Shown here: positions 9,302-17,858 of the stretch, one piece after another
How positions within the stretch are numbered: position 1 is the stretch's first letter
Layout of the letters: the number at the start of each line of letters is the position of its first letter
Assembly: GCF_031426495.1 (NCBI RefSeq)
Contig: NZ_JANPLK010000080.1
Span: 62,001 to 126,000 of the forward strand
From: Gemmatimonas sp.
GTDB lineage: Bacteria > Gemmatimonadota > Gemmatimonadetes > Gemmatimonadales > Gemmatimonadaceae
Direction: 5' to 3'
Length of the DNA stretch: 64,000 nt
Translations under genes and position numbers: made by a program
The notes under the pieces: model-generated
Told to the model about the DNA's origin: nothing
The model's input: the letters and a program-made list of their open reading frames with translations, nothing else
Databases searched by the model: none

Positions 9302-11356
9302 CTATCGCACATCCACCCGCGTCCGCTGCGAACCCAATCCGTCGCTGCACACTACCGCCACGGACCCGGCCGATGCGGCCGCGACGCGCAGCGAGGCCGC
9401 CGGCGCTGATCCAAGCACCGTACCCGTTGGTGCATCGAGCACGAGAATACCGCGCGCGGATGCATCGGCGCACGCCACGTTCACCATGCCGTTCCCTTCG
9501 CGCACGGCCTGGGTGGCACGCGCCAGCGGTGCCATGCCCGTTACCGGCGATCGGTTCATGCGCTGTGTCCCGGCAGGACCGCGTACGACGATGGACACGA
9601 GCTGCGCTTCGAGCGCGGCATCGCTGGGCAGTACGACGGTGAAGGGGCGTACATCAGGCATGTGGGCGAGCACAAACGGCTCGAAGGCGTGCGCGAAGAG
9701 CACACCGCCATCGGCATCGAGTCCTTCGACCCGGTACGAGCCCGCGCGATCGGGCAGCGACGGCCTCGCGTCGAGTGTGAACGCCGGTTCGATTCGGAGT
9801 TGGTGGCCATTGGTGATGCTGCCCCGAACCACGAGTGCACGTCGTCTCGCGGCGCTGGGCGCTGCGCGCACGCGCGGCAGGTCCACGGCGAGTGCGGACG
9901 CCGCGATCAGGCCACGAAACGCGAGGATGGCGCGATAGGTGTACGCGCTCGACCACGCCGGAAAGCAGTATCCCATGGCGTCGCCCGAGCTCTTGTCGAC
10001 CGTTGGCGCACTCGTTGCCAGCCCATTCGCCCAGGCGTACACGTCATGCCCCGATTGCTCGAGCGTACCCGTCGCCAACGGATACGTCAGATCGAGCGGC
10101 GAGCCCGCACCGCCGCACGGTGCGTGTGCCCTGCCAAAGGTGTGCCCGATCTCGTGGGCGACGAGGTCGCGCGCCTGCGTGGGGCGATTGAACCAGTTGA
10201 TCTGGACACCCACCGACGTGCGTGTGCCCGGGCCGGTGTTCGCGGCGTTCGTCGGGACGTACGAGAACCCACCGAACGATGTGTTGTTGAATCCCGCCGG
10301 TGGCACGACCACGCCGTACCAGTTGACCGTGGGCTCGACCGGATCGACGACTCGCGCCAGATCAAGTTCGGCGAGCACCTGCTGCCAGAACGGCGCTGCG
10401 CCGCCTGATGGTGCGGTCCCGAAACTCGCGGCCGTGGTCAGCGGCGTGCCCACGCGTGCATTCACCACGCCCAGCGGATGGATGCTCAACAGCGAACGCA
10501 GGTACTGCGGCAGCACGGCCGTGTTGACGGCGCCGGTGGCGTTGCCATGAGCCGAGAGTACAATGGGCACAAAGCGGATGTTGAGCGGCGGTACGGTGAC
10601 CGTCGCCAGCGTCGCGACTCCGGCGCGCGGAAAGGCGTCGTTCGCCACCGAATCGTCGGGCGACTCTCGCTTGGGATCACGGAGCACCTGCCATCTGAGT
10701 CCGCTCCGCAGCACAGCGGCTGGCACGAGAAACTGTACGCTCGGGGCCTCGAACGAGGGCGCGGTGCCGAGTGCCCCGACGGTGAGCGCGGTATCGCTGC
10801 GTACGAGCGCGCCGCTCGCATCGAGCAGCCGAAGCACGATTTGCATCGGCTTCGTCACCGAGGTCGACGCGCGCACCAGCACGTTCACGACGGCCGCGTT
10901 CCCGGCGAGCACCATCGGCAGGCTTCCGTCGGCGACCTGCACGCCTTGGGTGAACTGCGCATCAACGATCGCGAAGTCGGCGATCGCGGGCGCGAGCTGC
11001 ACGGTCAGCGCGGCCGTGCCTTGCTTCCCCTGCGTCGCGCCAGTGATCGTCGTCTGCCCGGGCGCGAGCGCGCTGATGGCGCCGCTCGGCGAAATGGTAG
11101 CGACCGACGGTGACGAGGACGACCAGGTCACCGCTCCAACACTGATTGCGCGGTTGTTCTGGTCGAGCCCCGACGCCGTGGCCTGGGTGGACTGGTTCAC
11201 CTGCAGCGTTGCGGAGCCCAACGCAACGGAGAGTGTCGTGAGCACTGCCGTGGGCGCTGTGACGGTGCCGTCCTTGCCGCCTCCGGTGCAGGATACACTG
11301 GCAGCGAGTGCGAGCAACAGCAGCATGGCACGACGTGGAGCAGGGTGTATCAACAT
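9302..11356 (-). CDS. Secreted metzincin-like metalloprotease with bacterial Ig-like domain
   Basis: The product is 684 residues from the ATG at 11356; a TTG at 11371 is an alternative. A lipoprotein-type signal ends in SVSC at about residue 23. A Big_2-like Ig domain follows (VTWSSSSPSVATISPSG) at about 35-120. His401 begins HEIGHTFGRAH, the HExxHxxGxxH zinc site of metzincins, and a likely Met-turn, DAMGYCFP, comes about 50 residues later. The remaining 190 residues look like beta-sandwich repeats. It should be an extracytoplasmic endopeptidase. It lies 18 bases after another lipoprotein gene and is probably co-transcribed with it. Confidence 0.75.
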   Translation of the reverse strand: MLIHPAPRRAMLLLLALAASVSCTGGGKDGTVTAPTAVLTTLSVALGSATLQVNQSTQATASGLDQNNRAISVGAVTWSSSSPSVATISPSGAISALAPGQTTITGATQGKQGTAALTVQLAPAIADFAIVDAQFTQGVQVADGSLPMVLAGNAAVVNVLVRASTSVTKPMQIVLRLLDASGALVRSDTALTVGALGTAPSFEAPSVQFLVPAAVLRSGLRWQVLRDPKRESPDDSVANDAFPRAGVATLATVTVPPLNIRFVPIVLSAHGNATGAVNTAVLPQYLRSLLSIHPLGVVNARVGTPLTTAASFGTAPSGGAAPFWQQVLAELDLARVVDPVEPTVNWYGVVVPPAGFNNTSFGGFSYVPTNAANTGPGTRTSVGVQINWFNRPTQARDLVAHEIGHTFGRAHAPCGGAGSPLDLTYPLATGTLEQSGHDVYAWANGLATSAPTVDKSSGDAMGYCFPAWSSAYTYRAILAFRGLIAASALAVDLPRVRAAPSAARRRALVVRGSITNGHQLRIEPAFTLDARPSLPDRAGSYRVEGLDADGGVLFAHAFEPFVLAHMPDVRPFTVVLPSDAALEAQLVSIVVRGPAGTQRMNRSPVTGMAPLARATQAVREGNGMVNVACADASARGILVLDAPTGTVLGSAPAASLRVAAASAGSVAVVCSDGLGSQRTRVDVR

Positions 11357-11374
11357 TGAATTCTCTTGCAAGCA

Positions 11375-11899
11375 TCAGTGAGTGAGGAGCGACTCTTCAC
11401 GTTGGGCGCGCAGCATCACCCGCGCACCCAGCAACGGCTTCGGTGTTTCCGGCGCCGGCGCCGACGCCCCCGCCGCGTCGAACACCTTCACGGTTTCAAA
11501 TGCGGTGAGGGAATCACCCCGCACCGTGACTTGCATCGAGAACTCTAAGCGGCCCGCGTATTTGTGCGTGGTACGATCGGCCGTGAGCTCCACCCACTTG
11601 GCCTCGATGCGGTCACCGCGGGACTGCCAGACGCCCTTGCCGTCGCTGTCGCTGGTGCGCGGATCCCCCGCATCCGGATTGGCCTGCTGCATCGTGCCGT
11701 CGGCATTGAACACGTACAGGTGGTACGGGAACGGCGCGTTGGGGTCCTGCACCAGCCACGTGCCTACGATCGGGTGCGCACGGAGCACGTCGCCCGGCGT
11801 ACCTACGGGCGCGTTGTCTCTCTCTCGGTCGCAGCCGGACGCGGTCAGCGCGATGCCGGCCAGCAGCAGGAGTGCGAGAAGATTGCGAGATGCGCGCAT
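11375..11899 (-). CDS. Lipoprotein of unknown function
   Basis: The product is 174 residues. The N-terminus has a clear lipobox, with LTASGC ending at about Cys23. The mature part begins with a linker and then shows IVGTWLVQD and a YVFNADGTMQQ element, a pattern common in lipocalin-like or START-like small periplasmic domains. I cannot name the family. It is the first gene of a likely two-gene unit with the metalloprotease downstream. A divergent small gene begins 53 bases away. Confidence 0.7.
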   Translation of the reverse strand: MRASRNLLALLLLAGIALTASGCDRERDNAPVGTPGDVLRAHPIVGTWLVQDPNAPFPYHLYVFNADGTMQQANPDAGDPRTSDSDGKGVWQSRGDRIEAKWVELTADRTTHKYAGRLEFSMQVTVRGDSLTAFETVKVFDAAGASAPAPETPKPLLGARVMLRAQREESLLTH

Positions 11900-11952
11900 G
11901 ACGTGTCGATTGAAGGAAGCGGAAGGAAACGGACTGACTTCGAGGTGAAATT

Positions 11953-12279
11953 ATGCGTGTACTGCTGCTCGGTATGCTACTGGCTACAGGCGTGATGATC
12001 TATCGCCCATGGCAATACACGTGGGCCTTTGGCCAAGACGCGGGTGCCGCGCGCTCGGCCGACTGGAAGGACAAGCCCTGCACGAAAGCGCTGGCGGCCT
12101 CCCTGTACGATGACAATGCCGATGCCAATGCGCGAGTCGCCGGCAAGCAGGACAATCGGTTTTTCATTCCTGGATCGCCAGGGCATATGCACTACGTGTA
12201 CGGGTTCCGCTCGCAGAAAGCGTGCGAAGAGGCACGCGCGGCGATGGGCACGGCGCAGTGGGATCAATCAACACGGTGA
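11953..12279 (+). CDS. Small secreted or anchored protein, unknown
   Basis: The product is 108 residues with a short hydrophobic N-terminus (residues 2-16) that should be a signal or anchor. GAGGTG lies 6 bases before the ATG. Two Cys residues, in DKPCTKAL and KACEEAR, could form a disulfide. No family is recognised. The next gene starts 3 bases after the stop, and its ribosome binding site overlaps this stop, so the two are co-translated. Confidence 0.6.
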   Translation: MRVLLLGMLLATGVMIYRPWQYTWAFGQDAGAARSADWKDKPCTKALAASLYDDNADANARVAGKQDNRFFIPGSPGHMHYVYGFRSQKACEEARAAMGTAQWDQSTR

Positions 12280-12282
12280 GGC

Positions 12283-12621
12283 ATGCCCGGTAATCAGCAG
12301 CTGCACCGGGTAAAGCTCCTGCACACGAGCGCGTGGGCGTTCTTCGTGTGCTGCATCGTGGCCATCTACCTCGCCGCGTGGCAGGGCGCGCTTGGCCTGG
12401 CGTCCATCTATATCGCGATCGTGGCGTTCGAGGTCGGCGTGCTCGCCTTCAATGCATGGCGTTGTCCCCTAACGGCCGTCGCGGCGCAATACACCGACGA
12501 CCGCGCGCCCAACTTTGATATCTATCTCCCCCGTTGGCTCGCGCAGTACAACAAGGAGATCTTCGGCCCGCTGTATGTGCTGGGCGTGCTCTTCACGCTG
12601 TATCGGTGGCGAACGGCGTAA
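12283..12621 (+). CDS. Small integral membrane protein, unknown
   Basis: The product is 112 residues with about three membrane segments (about 14-32, 36-56 and 92-108). The element RCPLTAVAAQYTDDR followed by NFDIYLPRWLAQYNK is, to my memory, conserved in a family of uncharacterised bacterial membrane proteins. The polar loop between segments 2 and 3 carries this motif. GGTGAGG is directly upstream of the ATG and overlaps the preceding stop. No role is known. Confidence 0.65.
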   Translation: MPGNQQLHRVKLLHTSAWAFFVCCIVAIYLAAWQGALGLASIYIAIVAFEVGVLAFNAWRCPLTAVAAQYTDDRAPNFDIYLPRWLAQYNKEIFGPLYVLGVLFTLYRWRTA

Positions 12622-12626
12622 GCGCC

Positions 12627-13066
12627 TTACCCCAGCGCGTCGCTCCACAAGCTGGCAAGCGGAATGCGCAGCCCCGGTAGCACCGCGCCGCCGTCGATCG
12701 CGTCGTGTTCGCCGACCAGCGCGATCGTGCCGTCGGCCGCATAGCACTGCGCGTGGCGGCGCACCGGGTCGATGACCCACACCATCGCAACGCCGGCGTC
12801 CAGCCACTGCCCGACTTTTTGCAGCAGCGCGCCCGTGCGGTCAGTGGGTGACCGGATCTCCACCGCGAGATCGGGAATGACGGTGAGGAATCCGTCGGGG
12901 ACTGCTCCATCCACGAGTCGGTCGCGAGAGACAAACGCGAGATCGGGCGCGCGCACCGTGTCAGGGTCGCGCGCGAGCCACACGCCGGGGTCGCCCATGA
13001 GCACACGCCGCCTGCATCGTAGGCGAGCAGCTCGTCGCCGGTCATGTGTGCGTGTTGGGTGAGCAT
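12627..13066 (-). pseudogene. Decayed Uma2-family (DUF820) nuclease gene
   Basis: The last 125 codons encode the C-terminal two thirds of a Uma2 domain: RAPDLAFVSRDR, then PDLAVEIRSPTDRTG, then the AGVAMVWVIDPVRR strand typical of this PD-(D/E)XK-like fold. The N-terminus that belongs to it, MTGDELLAYDAGG, lies just upstream from 13066 but in another frame. The roughly 50-residue segment that normally joins the two is missing. So an internal deletion with a frameshift has inactivated the gene. The catalytic acidic residues are in the surviving part. Whether an internal start still makes a stable fragment is unknown. Confidence 0.7.
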
Positions 13067-13308
13067 GACATTCGAACGATACGCTCGGCGCGCGCGCCGA
13101 GTCCAGATGGACCGCGAAGCCTCACGCCAAGCGAAATGGCTGAGCGTAACGACAACGTTGCGCGTTCGGGACACGCCAAGGATTGATCGCAGCGCGACGG
13201 CGGGGGAGACTGCATGCGTACGCTCGCGCCGTCCTTGACGTAGCGGGCTCGCCTGACATCGTCGCTTCGTGGCAGATGCCGGAATCCACAAGCGCCAGGA
13301 GGAATGCA

Positions 13309-14004
13309 ATGTCGCGCATCAGGAAGACATGGTTCGATCAGGACGTGGCCGCTCGCGAGGTCGGGGTCAACCCGGCGCTTTTGCGAGCGGTGAACGTGGT
13401 GGCGGCGGGGGGGCTGATGGTGCTCTCGCTACCGGTGCTGGTTATCGCCATGCTGGCCGTGCGCCTCACGTCGCAGGGGCCGGTGATCTATCGGCAGGTA
13501 CGCGTGGGGCTGGATCGGCGCAGCTGTGGTGACCACCCGGAGTGCCGCCGCAGCGACGACATCGGCGGCCGTCCGTTCACGATCTACAAGCTGCGTTCCA
13601 TGGTGGCGAACGCGGAGCAGGGCACCGGTGCGGTGTGGGCGACCGCGAACGATCCGCGCATCACACCGGTGGGGAAAGTCCTGCGCGCATCGCGCATCGA
13701 CGAGCTGCCTCAGCTGTGGAACGTGCTCCGCGGGGACATGAACCTCGTCGGTCCACGTCCCGAGCGCCCGAGCATCGTGCGACTGCTCAAGGATGAAGTG
13801 CACGGCTACACGTTGCGTCATCGCGTACGTCCCGGCATCACCGGCTTGGCGCAGGTGTCGCAAGCCTACGACAGCAACATGGACGATGTGCGTCGCAAGC
13901 TGAGCTACGACCTGACCTATCTGCAGCAGCGCCGGCTGCGCACCGACATGCACATTCTCGCGCGAACCGTACCGGTCATCCTCAGGCGGTTCGGGGCGAA
14001 CTGA
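13309..14004 (+). CDS. Polyprenyl-phosphate sugar-1-phosphate transferase (bacterial sugar transferase family)
   Basis: The product is 231 residues. AGGAGG ends 6 bases before the ATG at 13309, so the longer open stretch to 13183 is not used. One membrane or re-entrant segment lies at about 26-48. The catalytic domain then shows SQGPVIYRQVRVG, FTIYKLRSMVANAEQ, RASRIDELPQLWNVLRGDM, VGPRPERP and RPGITGLAQVS, the full motif series of enzymes that put a sugar phosphate on undecaprenyl phosphate for exopolysaccharide or O-antigen. It lacks the long N-terminal membrane domain of WbaP/WcaJ. A Cys-containing insert follows RVGLDRR. No other polysaccharide genes are adjacent. Its 3' end is duplicated 5.1 kb downstream. 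Confidence 0.9.
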   Translation: MSRIRKTWFDQDVAAREVGVNPALLRAVNVVAAGGLMVLSLPVLVIAMLAVRLTSQGPVIYRQVRVGLDRRSCGDHPECRRSDDIGGRPFTIYKLRSMVANAEQGTGAVWATANDPRITPVGKVLRASRIDELPQLWNVLRGDMNLVGPRPERPSIVRLLKDEVHGYTLRHRVRPGITGLAQVSQAYDSNMDDVRRKLSYDLTYLQQRRLRTDMHILARTVPVILRRFGAN

Positions 14005-14012
14005 GCGCGACG
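13957..14012 (+). repeat. 56-bp direct repeat, copy 1 (3' end of sugar transferase gene)
   Basis: This stretch is 53/56 identical to 19104-19159, with a perfect 38-base core at 13972-14009. It covers the last 16 codons and stop of the sugar transferase plus 8 bases. The four-gene export cassette lies exactly between the two copies. Confidence 0.9.
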
Positions 14013-14150
14013 TAGGACGCAGAGCGCTTCGGCCCGCGCGCTGATGGGTCTGCGGGCGCGGAATTTGCGCTTCGGCGCCTCGATTCTGCCATCAGCATGG
14101 CGGATCGCGGTTTCTCCGCACTCAATCCATCCATCCAACGGAGCGCAACC

Positions 14151-15599
14151 ATGGCCGTCTGCGCTCGTCCTCTGCGAAGAACGCCGTGGTGTCGCGACGT
14201 CGTGCCGTTGTGCTCGGTTCGTGCAGGTGCGCTCGCGCCGGTGAGCGCAGCGGTGCTCATTGCCTTGCTCACTGTTGCCGCCACATCGGCGTCGGCGCAA
14301 TCGCTCTCGTACACCGAGGCCTTGCAGCGGGTGCAGGACGCCAACGAACGCATACGCAGCGCCGGTGCCGGTGTGGATCGGGCTCGCGCGGATCGCGACG
14401 CGGCGCGCGGCCGCCGGCTGCCAGAGGTGAGTGTAGCCGGGCGCAGCACGCGCATCGACGACGACATCGTCATCGATCTCGATCCCATCCGTCAGGTGAT
14501 CCTCGGGTTGCACCCCACCGTTCCGTCGGCGGCCATTCCATCCTTCACCCAAGTCGTTCAGCGGGAACGGTTCAACAATCTCACGCTCAACGCGTCCGTG
14601 CCGCTGTTCTCCGGCGGTCGTATCAGCGCTGGCATTCGCGCGGCCAATGCCGGCATCGATGTCGCCCGCGAACAGGAGCGCGGGACTCGCCACGAAGTGG
14701 CCACCGAGCTTGCCCAGCGCTATTTCGGCTTGCAGTTGGCCAACGAGAATCGTCTCACGCGCGAGGTCACGCGCGACAACATGGCGCAGCATGTCGAGCG
14801 CGCTCGCAGCCTCGAGCGCAATGGACAGATCGCCCGCGCCGAGCGCTTGCGTGCCGAGGTGGCGCTGGCCGACACGGAACGTGATCTACAGCAGGCGGTG
14901 CGGGAGCAGCGCATGGCCTCGCTCGCCTTGGCGAGCACAATCTCCAGTGACACCGCGATCGTCCCGACAACGCCGCTCTTCCGCGTCGGCGACATTGCGC
15001 CGGTCGATTCATTCCAGGCGATCGCGGAGAAGACGAGTCCGATTCTCGCGCGTCTTGCCGCCGAGCAGGCGCGGGCGCGTGAAGCCACCCGGGCGGCCCG
15101 CGGTGAGTTGCTGCCGACCGTCGGCGCCTTTCTGCAGCGCGAGCTGTACACCAAGGATCTGACGCTCTTACAACCGACGTGGGCGACTGGTGTGGCGCTC
15201 AGCGTTCCTGTCTTTCAGGGCGGACAGCGGCTGAATCGGATCGAAGCGGCGCACGCCGTAGTGCGACAGGTGGACTTCATGCGCACCCGCGCGCGGCGCG
15301 ATATCGCGTTGCTCACGGCATCGCGCTATGAGTTGGTGCAGCAGGCGCGCGATCAGCTGGTCTCGCTGGAAGCCACGCAGGCGTTGGCGGAGGAAAGCCT
15401 GCGCGCGCAGCGGGTGGCGTTTGCCGCCGGGCTTGCCACGTCACTCGACGTGGTCGACGCCGAGCAAGCGCTTGCACGGGTCCGGCTGGGGATGCTCAAG
15501 GCTCGCTATGATGCCGACATCGCACTTGCCGGCTTGCTCGAGGCGGCCGGCATCAGCGAGCGCTTTCCCGAATACATCACCAAAGAGGCAGGACGATGA
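14151..15599 (+). CDS. TolC-family outer membrane efflux protein
   Basis: The product is 482 residues from the ATG at 14151, which follows GGAG. The signal peptide is long, with a hydrophobic part at about 28-43 and cleavage after ASAQ. The mature protein is mostly alpha-helical with the two-fold repeat of TolC channels (RFNNLTLNASVPLFSGGR in the first half, TGVALSVPVFQGGQR in the second). It should form the outer membrane duct for the pump encoded by the next three genes. The stop overlaps the ATG of the adaptor gene (ATGA). Confidence 0.88.
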   Translation: MAVCARPLRRTPWCRDVVPLCSVRAGALAPVSAAVLIALLTVAATSASAQSLSYTEALQRVQDANERIRSAGAGVDRARADRDAARGRRLPEVSVAGRSTRIDDDIVIDLDPIRQVILGLHPTVPSAAIPSFTQVVQRERFNNLTLNASVPLFSGGRISAGIRAANAGIDVAREQERGTRHEVATELAQRYFGLQLANENRLTREVTRDNMAQHVERARSLERNGQIARAERLRAEVALADTERDLQQAVREQRMASLALASTISSDTAIVPTTPLFRVGDIAPVDSFQAIAEKTSPILARLAAEQARAREATRAARGELLPTVGAFLQRELYTKDLTLLQPTWATGVALSVPVFQGGQRLNRIEAAHAVVRQVDFMRTRARRDIALLTASRYELVQQARDQLVSLEATQALAEESLRAQRVAFAAGLATSLDVVDAEQALARVRLGMLKARYDADIALAGLLEAAGISERFPEYITKEAGR

Positions 15600-16621
15600 C
15601 GCAGCGCATGGCGCAGCGCATGGCGCAGCTCCGGAGTGGTGCGCGATACTCGTTTGTCCTCCATTCGTTCGCGCTGCTGGCATGCGCCGGAAGCGGCGAC
15701 GGGGACGTGCTGCAAGGACAGGTCGAAGTCCGGAAGGTCAACGTGTCGTCGAAAATTGCGGGACGTCTCGACTCGATCCTGGTACGCGAAGGTGACACGG
15801 TGGGCGTCGGGCAACTCGTCGCAGTGTTGCGGAGTCCGGAGCTGGCGGCCAAGGCCGAGCAGGCGTCGGGCTCGGTGGATGCCGCGCTCGCCCAGCAGGC
15901 GAAAGCGCAGCAGGGTGCCCGCGCGCAGGAAATCAGTGCAGCCCGCGCCAACTGGCAGCGCGCCGCGGAGGCGGAGAAGCTGGCCGCCATCACGTTCGAA
16001 CGCGTGCAGAATCTGTTCAAGGACGGCGTCGTCGCCGCGCAGCGCCACGATGAGGCTGAGACGCAATTGAAAGCCGCCCGCCTCACGACCGAGGCGGCAA
16101 AGGCCGCGTATGATCTCGCGGTGGCAGGCGCTCGCACCGAAGATCGGAGCGCGGCAACCGCACTCGTTCGCCAGGCCCGCGGCGGAAGGGCAGAGGTGGA
16201 ATCCTACTTGAGCGAAACGCGCATCATGGCGCCGATCGCCGGTGAGATCTCACAACGCACCGTTGAACCGGGAGAGATCGTCTCGGCGGGACTCGCGATC
16301 GTCACGGTGGCGGATCTGACCGACGCCTGGGTCACGTTCAACGTACGCGAAGATCGGCTCTCGAGAATCGGCATGGACAGCATCCTGCATGTCACCGTTC
16401 CCGCACTTGGCGACAAGGACGTTGCACTGAAGGTCAGCTACATCGCGCCGGTGGGTGACTTTGCGACGTGGCGATCCACCGGGGAAACGGGCGGTTTCGA
16501 CCTGCGTACCTTTGAGGTTCGCGCACGTCCGACGGCCAGAGTGAACGGTCTGCGCCCTGGTATGACCGTGGTGCTTCAGGCGTCGGCCCTCGGCCCGCCC
16601 AGTCCGCGCGTTCGCAACTGA
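15596..16621 (+). CDS. HlyD-family periplasmic adaptor (membrane fusion protein)
   Basis: The product is 341 residues. A signal with a possible lipobox (LLACAG, about residues 29-34) is followed by a biotinyl-lipoyl half-domain (VRKVNVSSKIAGRLDSI). A coiled-coil hairpin of about 110 residues rich in Ala/Glu/Gln comes next, then the second lipoyl half (RIMAPIAGEISQRTVEPGE) and beta-barrel domains. It would link the inner-membrane ABC-2 subunits with the TolC channel. The first codons hold a 12-base tandem repeat that encodes QRMA twice. The start overlaps the TolC stop. Confidence 0.88.
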   Translation: MTQRMAQRMAQLRSGARYSFVLHSFALLACAGSGDGDVLQGQVEVRKVNVSSKIAGRLDSILVREGDTVGVGQLVAVLRSPELAAKAEQASGSVDAALAQQAKAQQGARAQEISAARANWQRAAEAEKLAAITFERVQNLFKDGVVAAQRHDEAETQLKAARLTTEAAKAAYDLAVAGARTEDRSAATALVRQARGGRAEVESYLSETRIMAPIAGEISQRTVEPGEIVSAGLAIVTVADLTDAWVTFNVREDRLSRIGMDSILHVTVPALGDKDVALKVSYIAPVGDFATWRSTGETGGFDLRTFEVRARPTARVNGLRPGMTVVLQASALGPPSPRVRN

Positions 16622-16631
16622 CCTCGTCCGC

Positions 16632-17858
16632 ATGGACGCGCAGCCGCCCACGCCCGCCATCGCGCCCGCGCGCATCAACCGCGAGCACACGCTCGGATTG
16701 CGCGCCGTCGTTGGGCGCGAAGTGCGTCGGATCGCTGCACGGCGAACGAATGCGATGCTGGTGCTGGTGCTGCCACTCCTGGGTTGGGTGCTGCTGAGGA
16801 GTGTCTTCGGTGCGCACGTCGTGCGCGACCTGCCGGTGGTGGTCATCGACGGTGACCACAGCGAGCTTTCTCGGCGCGTGGCCCGCGCGATCGAAGCCAC
16901 ACCCGTGGTGCGAGTCGTCGATAAACGCGCCGATGTCTCCGATGCCGAGGGGATTCTGCTGCGCGGCGACGCGTATGCCGTGGTGGTGATGACCGCTGGA
17001 ATGCAGCGCGCCGTCGCCCGTAACGAGCGCGCGCCGGTGCAGCTGTTCACCAACGGGCAGTGGATGCTCCCGGCAAGTCTGATCACGCGCGATGTGCGTG
17101 CCGCCGTCGGCACGATCTCAGCCGAGCTCGATGTGCGCAACCGCGTGGCCCGTGGCGCGACGCTGGCGGGCGCCCAGGTCAGTGCGGAGCCGATTCGTAG
17201 CGAATTGCATCCGCTCTACAACCCGGCGCTTGACTATGCGGCGTTTCTCTTTCTTGCACTGGTGCCGACGCTATTGCACGTCTTTGTGCTCGCGCTCAGC
17301 GTGCAGGCGCTCGGCAGTGAACTGAAAGATGGCAGCGCGGGCGAGTGGATCGCGTGTAGTAATGACAACGTGTTCATTGCCACCGTCGGCAAGCTCCTGC
17401 CGTATACGCTCTGGTTCACGGCGCTTGGCATCGCGATGGTGGAAGGCGCCTTGCGTTCGCTCAACCTGCCCATGGCGGGCAGCCGACTGCTGCTGTATGC
17501 CGGGCTGCTGCTCCTTGTGCTCGCCTATCAAGCGATCGCGCTGCTGCTCGTCGCCTTCACGGCGAACTTTCGTCTGTCCACGAGCGTGGCCGCATTCATT
17601 GCCGGCCCCGCCTTCGCCGTTGCTGGTGTGTCATTTCCGCGCGCGGCGATGCCACCGGCTGGGCAGGCGTGGTCGGCCGCACTGCCGATCTCGCATTTCC
17701 TGCAATTGCAGATCGAACAAGTCATCGCCGACGCGTCGATTCGCGTGTCGCTGCCGTTGCTTGGCGTGCTCGCCCTGTTCGCCGTTGTGCTGCCGACCAT
17801 CTCACTGCGTCGGATGGGATTCGTGACGCGAACGCCATCGTTCTGGGGACGCATTTGA
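16632..17858 (+). CDS. ABC-2 type transporter permease, YhhJ/YbhR-like, first subunit
   Basis: The product is 408 residues. One membrane segment near the N-terminus (about 42-58) is followed by a periplasmic domain of about 150 residues (VVVIDGDHSELSRRV), then five more segments from about 200. This is the ABC-2 layout of drug and polymer exporters. It starts 10 bases after the adaptor gene. Its stop overlaps a TTG start of the second permease. No ATP-binding subunit is encoded in this cassette, so it must borrow one from elsewhere or be incomplete. Confidence 0.85.
   Translation: MDAQPPTPAIAPARINREHTLGLRAVVGREVRRIAARRTNAMLVLVLPLLGWVLLRSVFGAHVVRDLPVVVIDGDHSELSRRVARAIEATPVVRVVDKRADVSDAEGILLRGDAYAVVVMTAGMQRAVARNERAPVQLFTNGQWMLPASLITRDVRAAVGTISAELDVRNRVARGATLAGAQVSAEPIRSELHPLYNPALDYAAFLFLALVPTLLHVFVLALSVQALGSELKDGSAGEWIACSNDNVFIATVGKLLPYTLWFTALGIAMVEGALRSLNLPMAGSRLLLYAGLLLLVLAYQAIALLLVAFTANFRLSTSVAAFIAGPAFAVAGVSFPRAAMPPAGQAWSAALPISHFLQLQIEQVIADASIRVSLPLLGVLALFAVVLPTISLRRMGFVTRTPSFWGRI

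Noticed and set aside
13183..13308. Longer N-terminus for the sugar transferase
   Set aside because: The perfect AGGAGG six bases before 13309 and the unlike composition upstream argue for the shorter form.
17669..17854. Upstream extension of the second ABC-2 permease
   Set aside because: It overlaps the first permease by nearly 190 bases, and its translation lacks family features. The TTGA overlap at 17855 explains the start.
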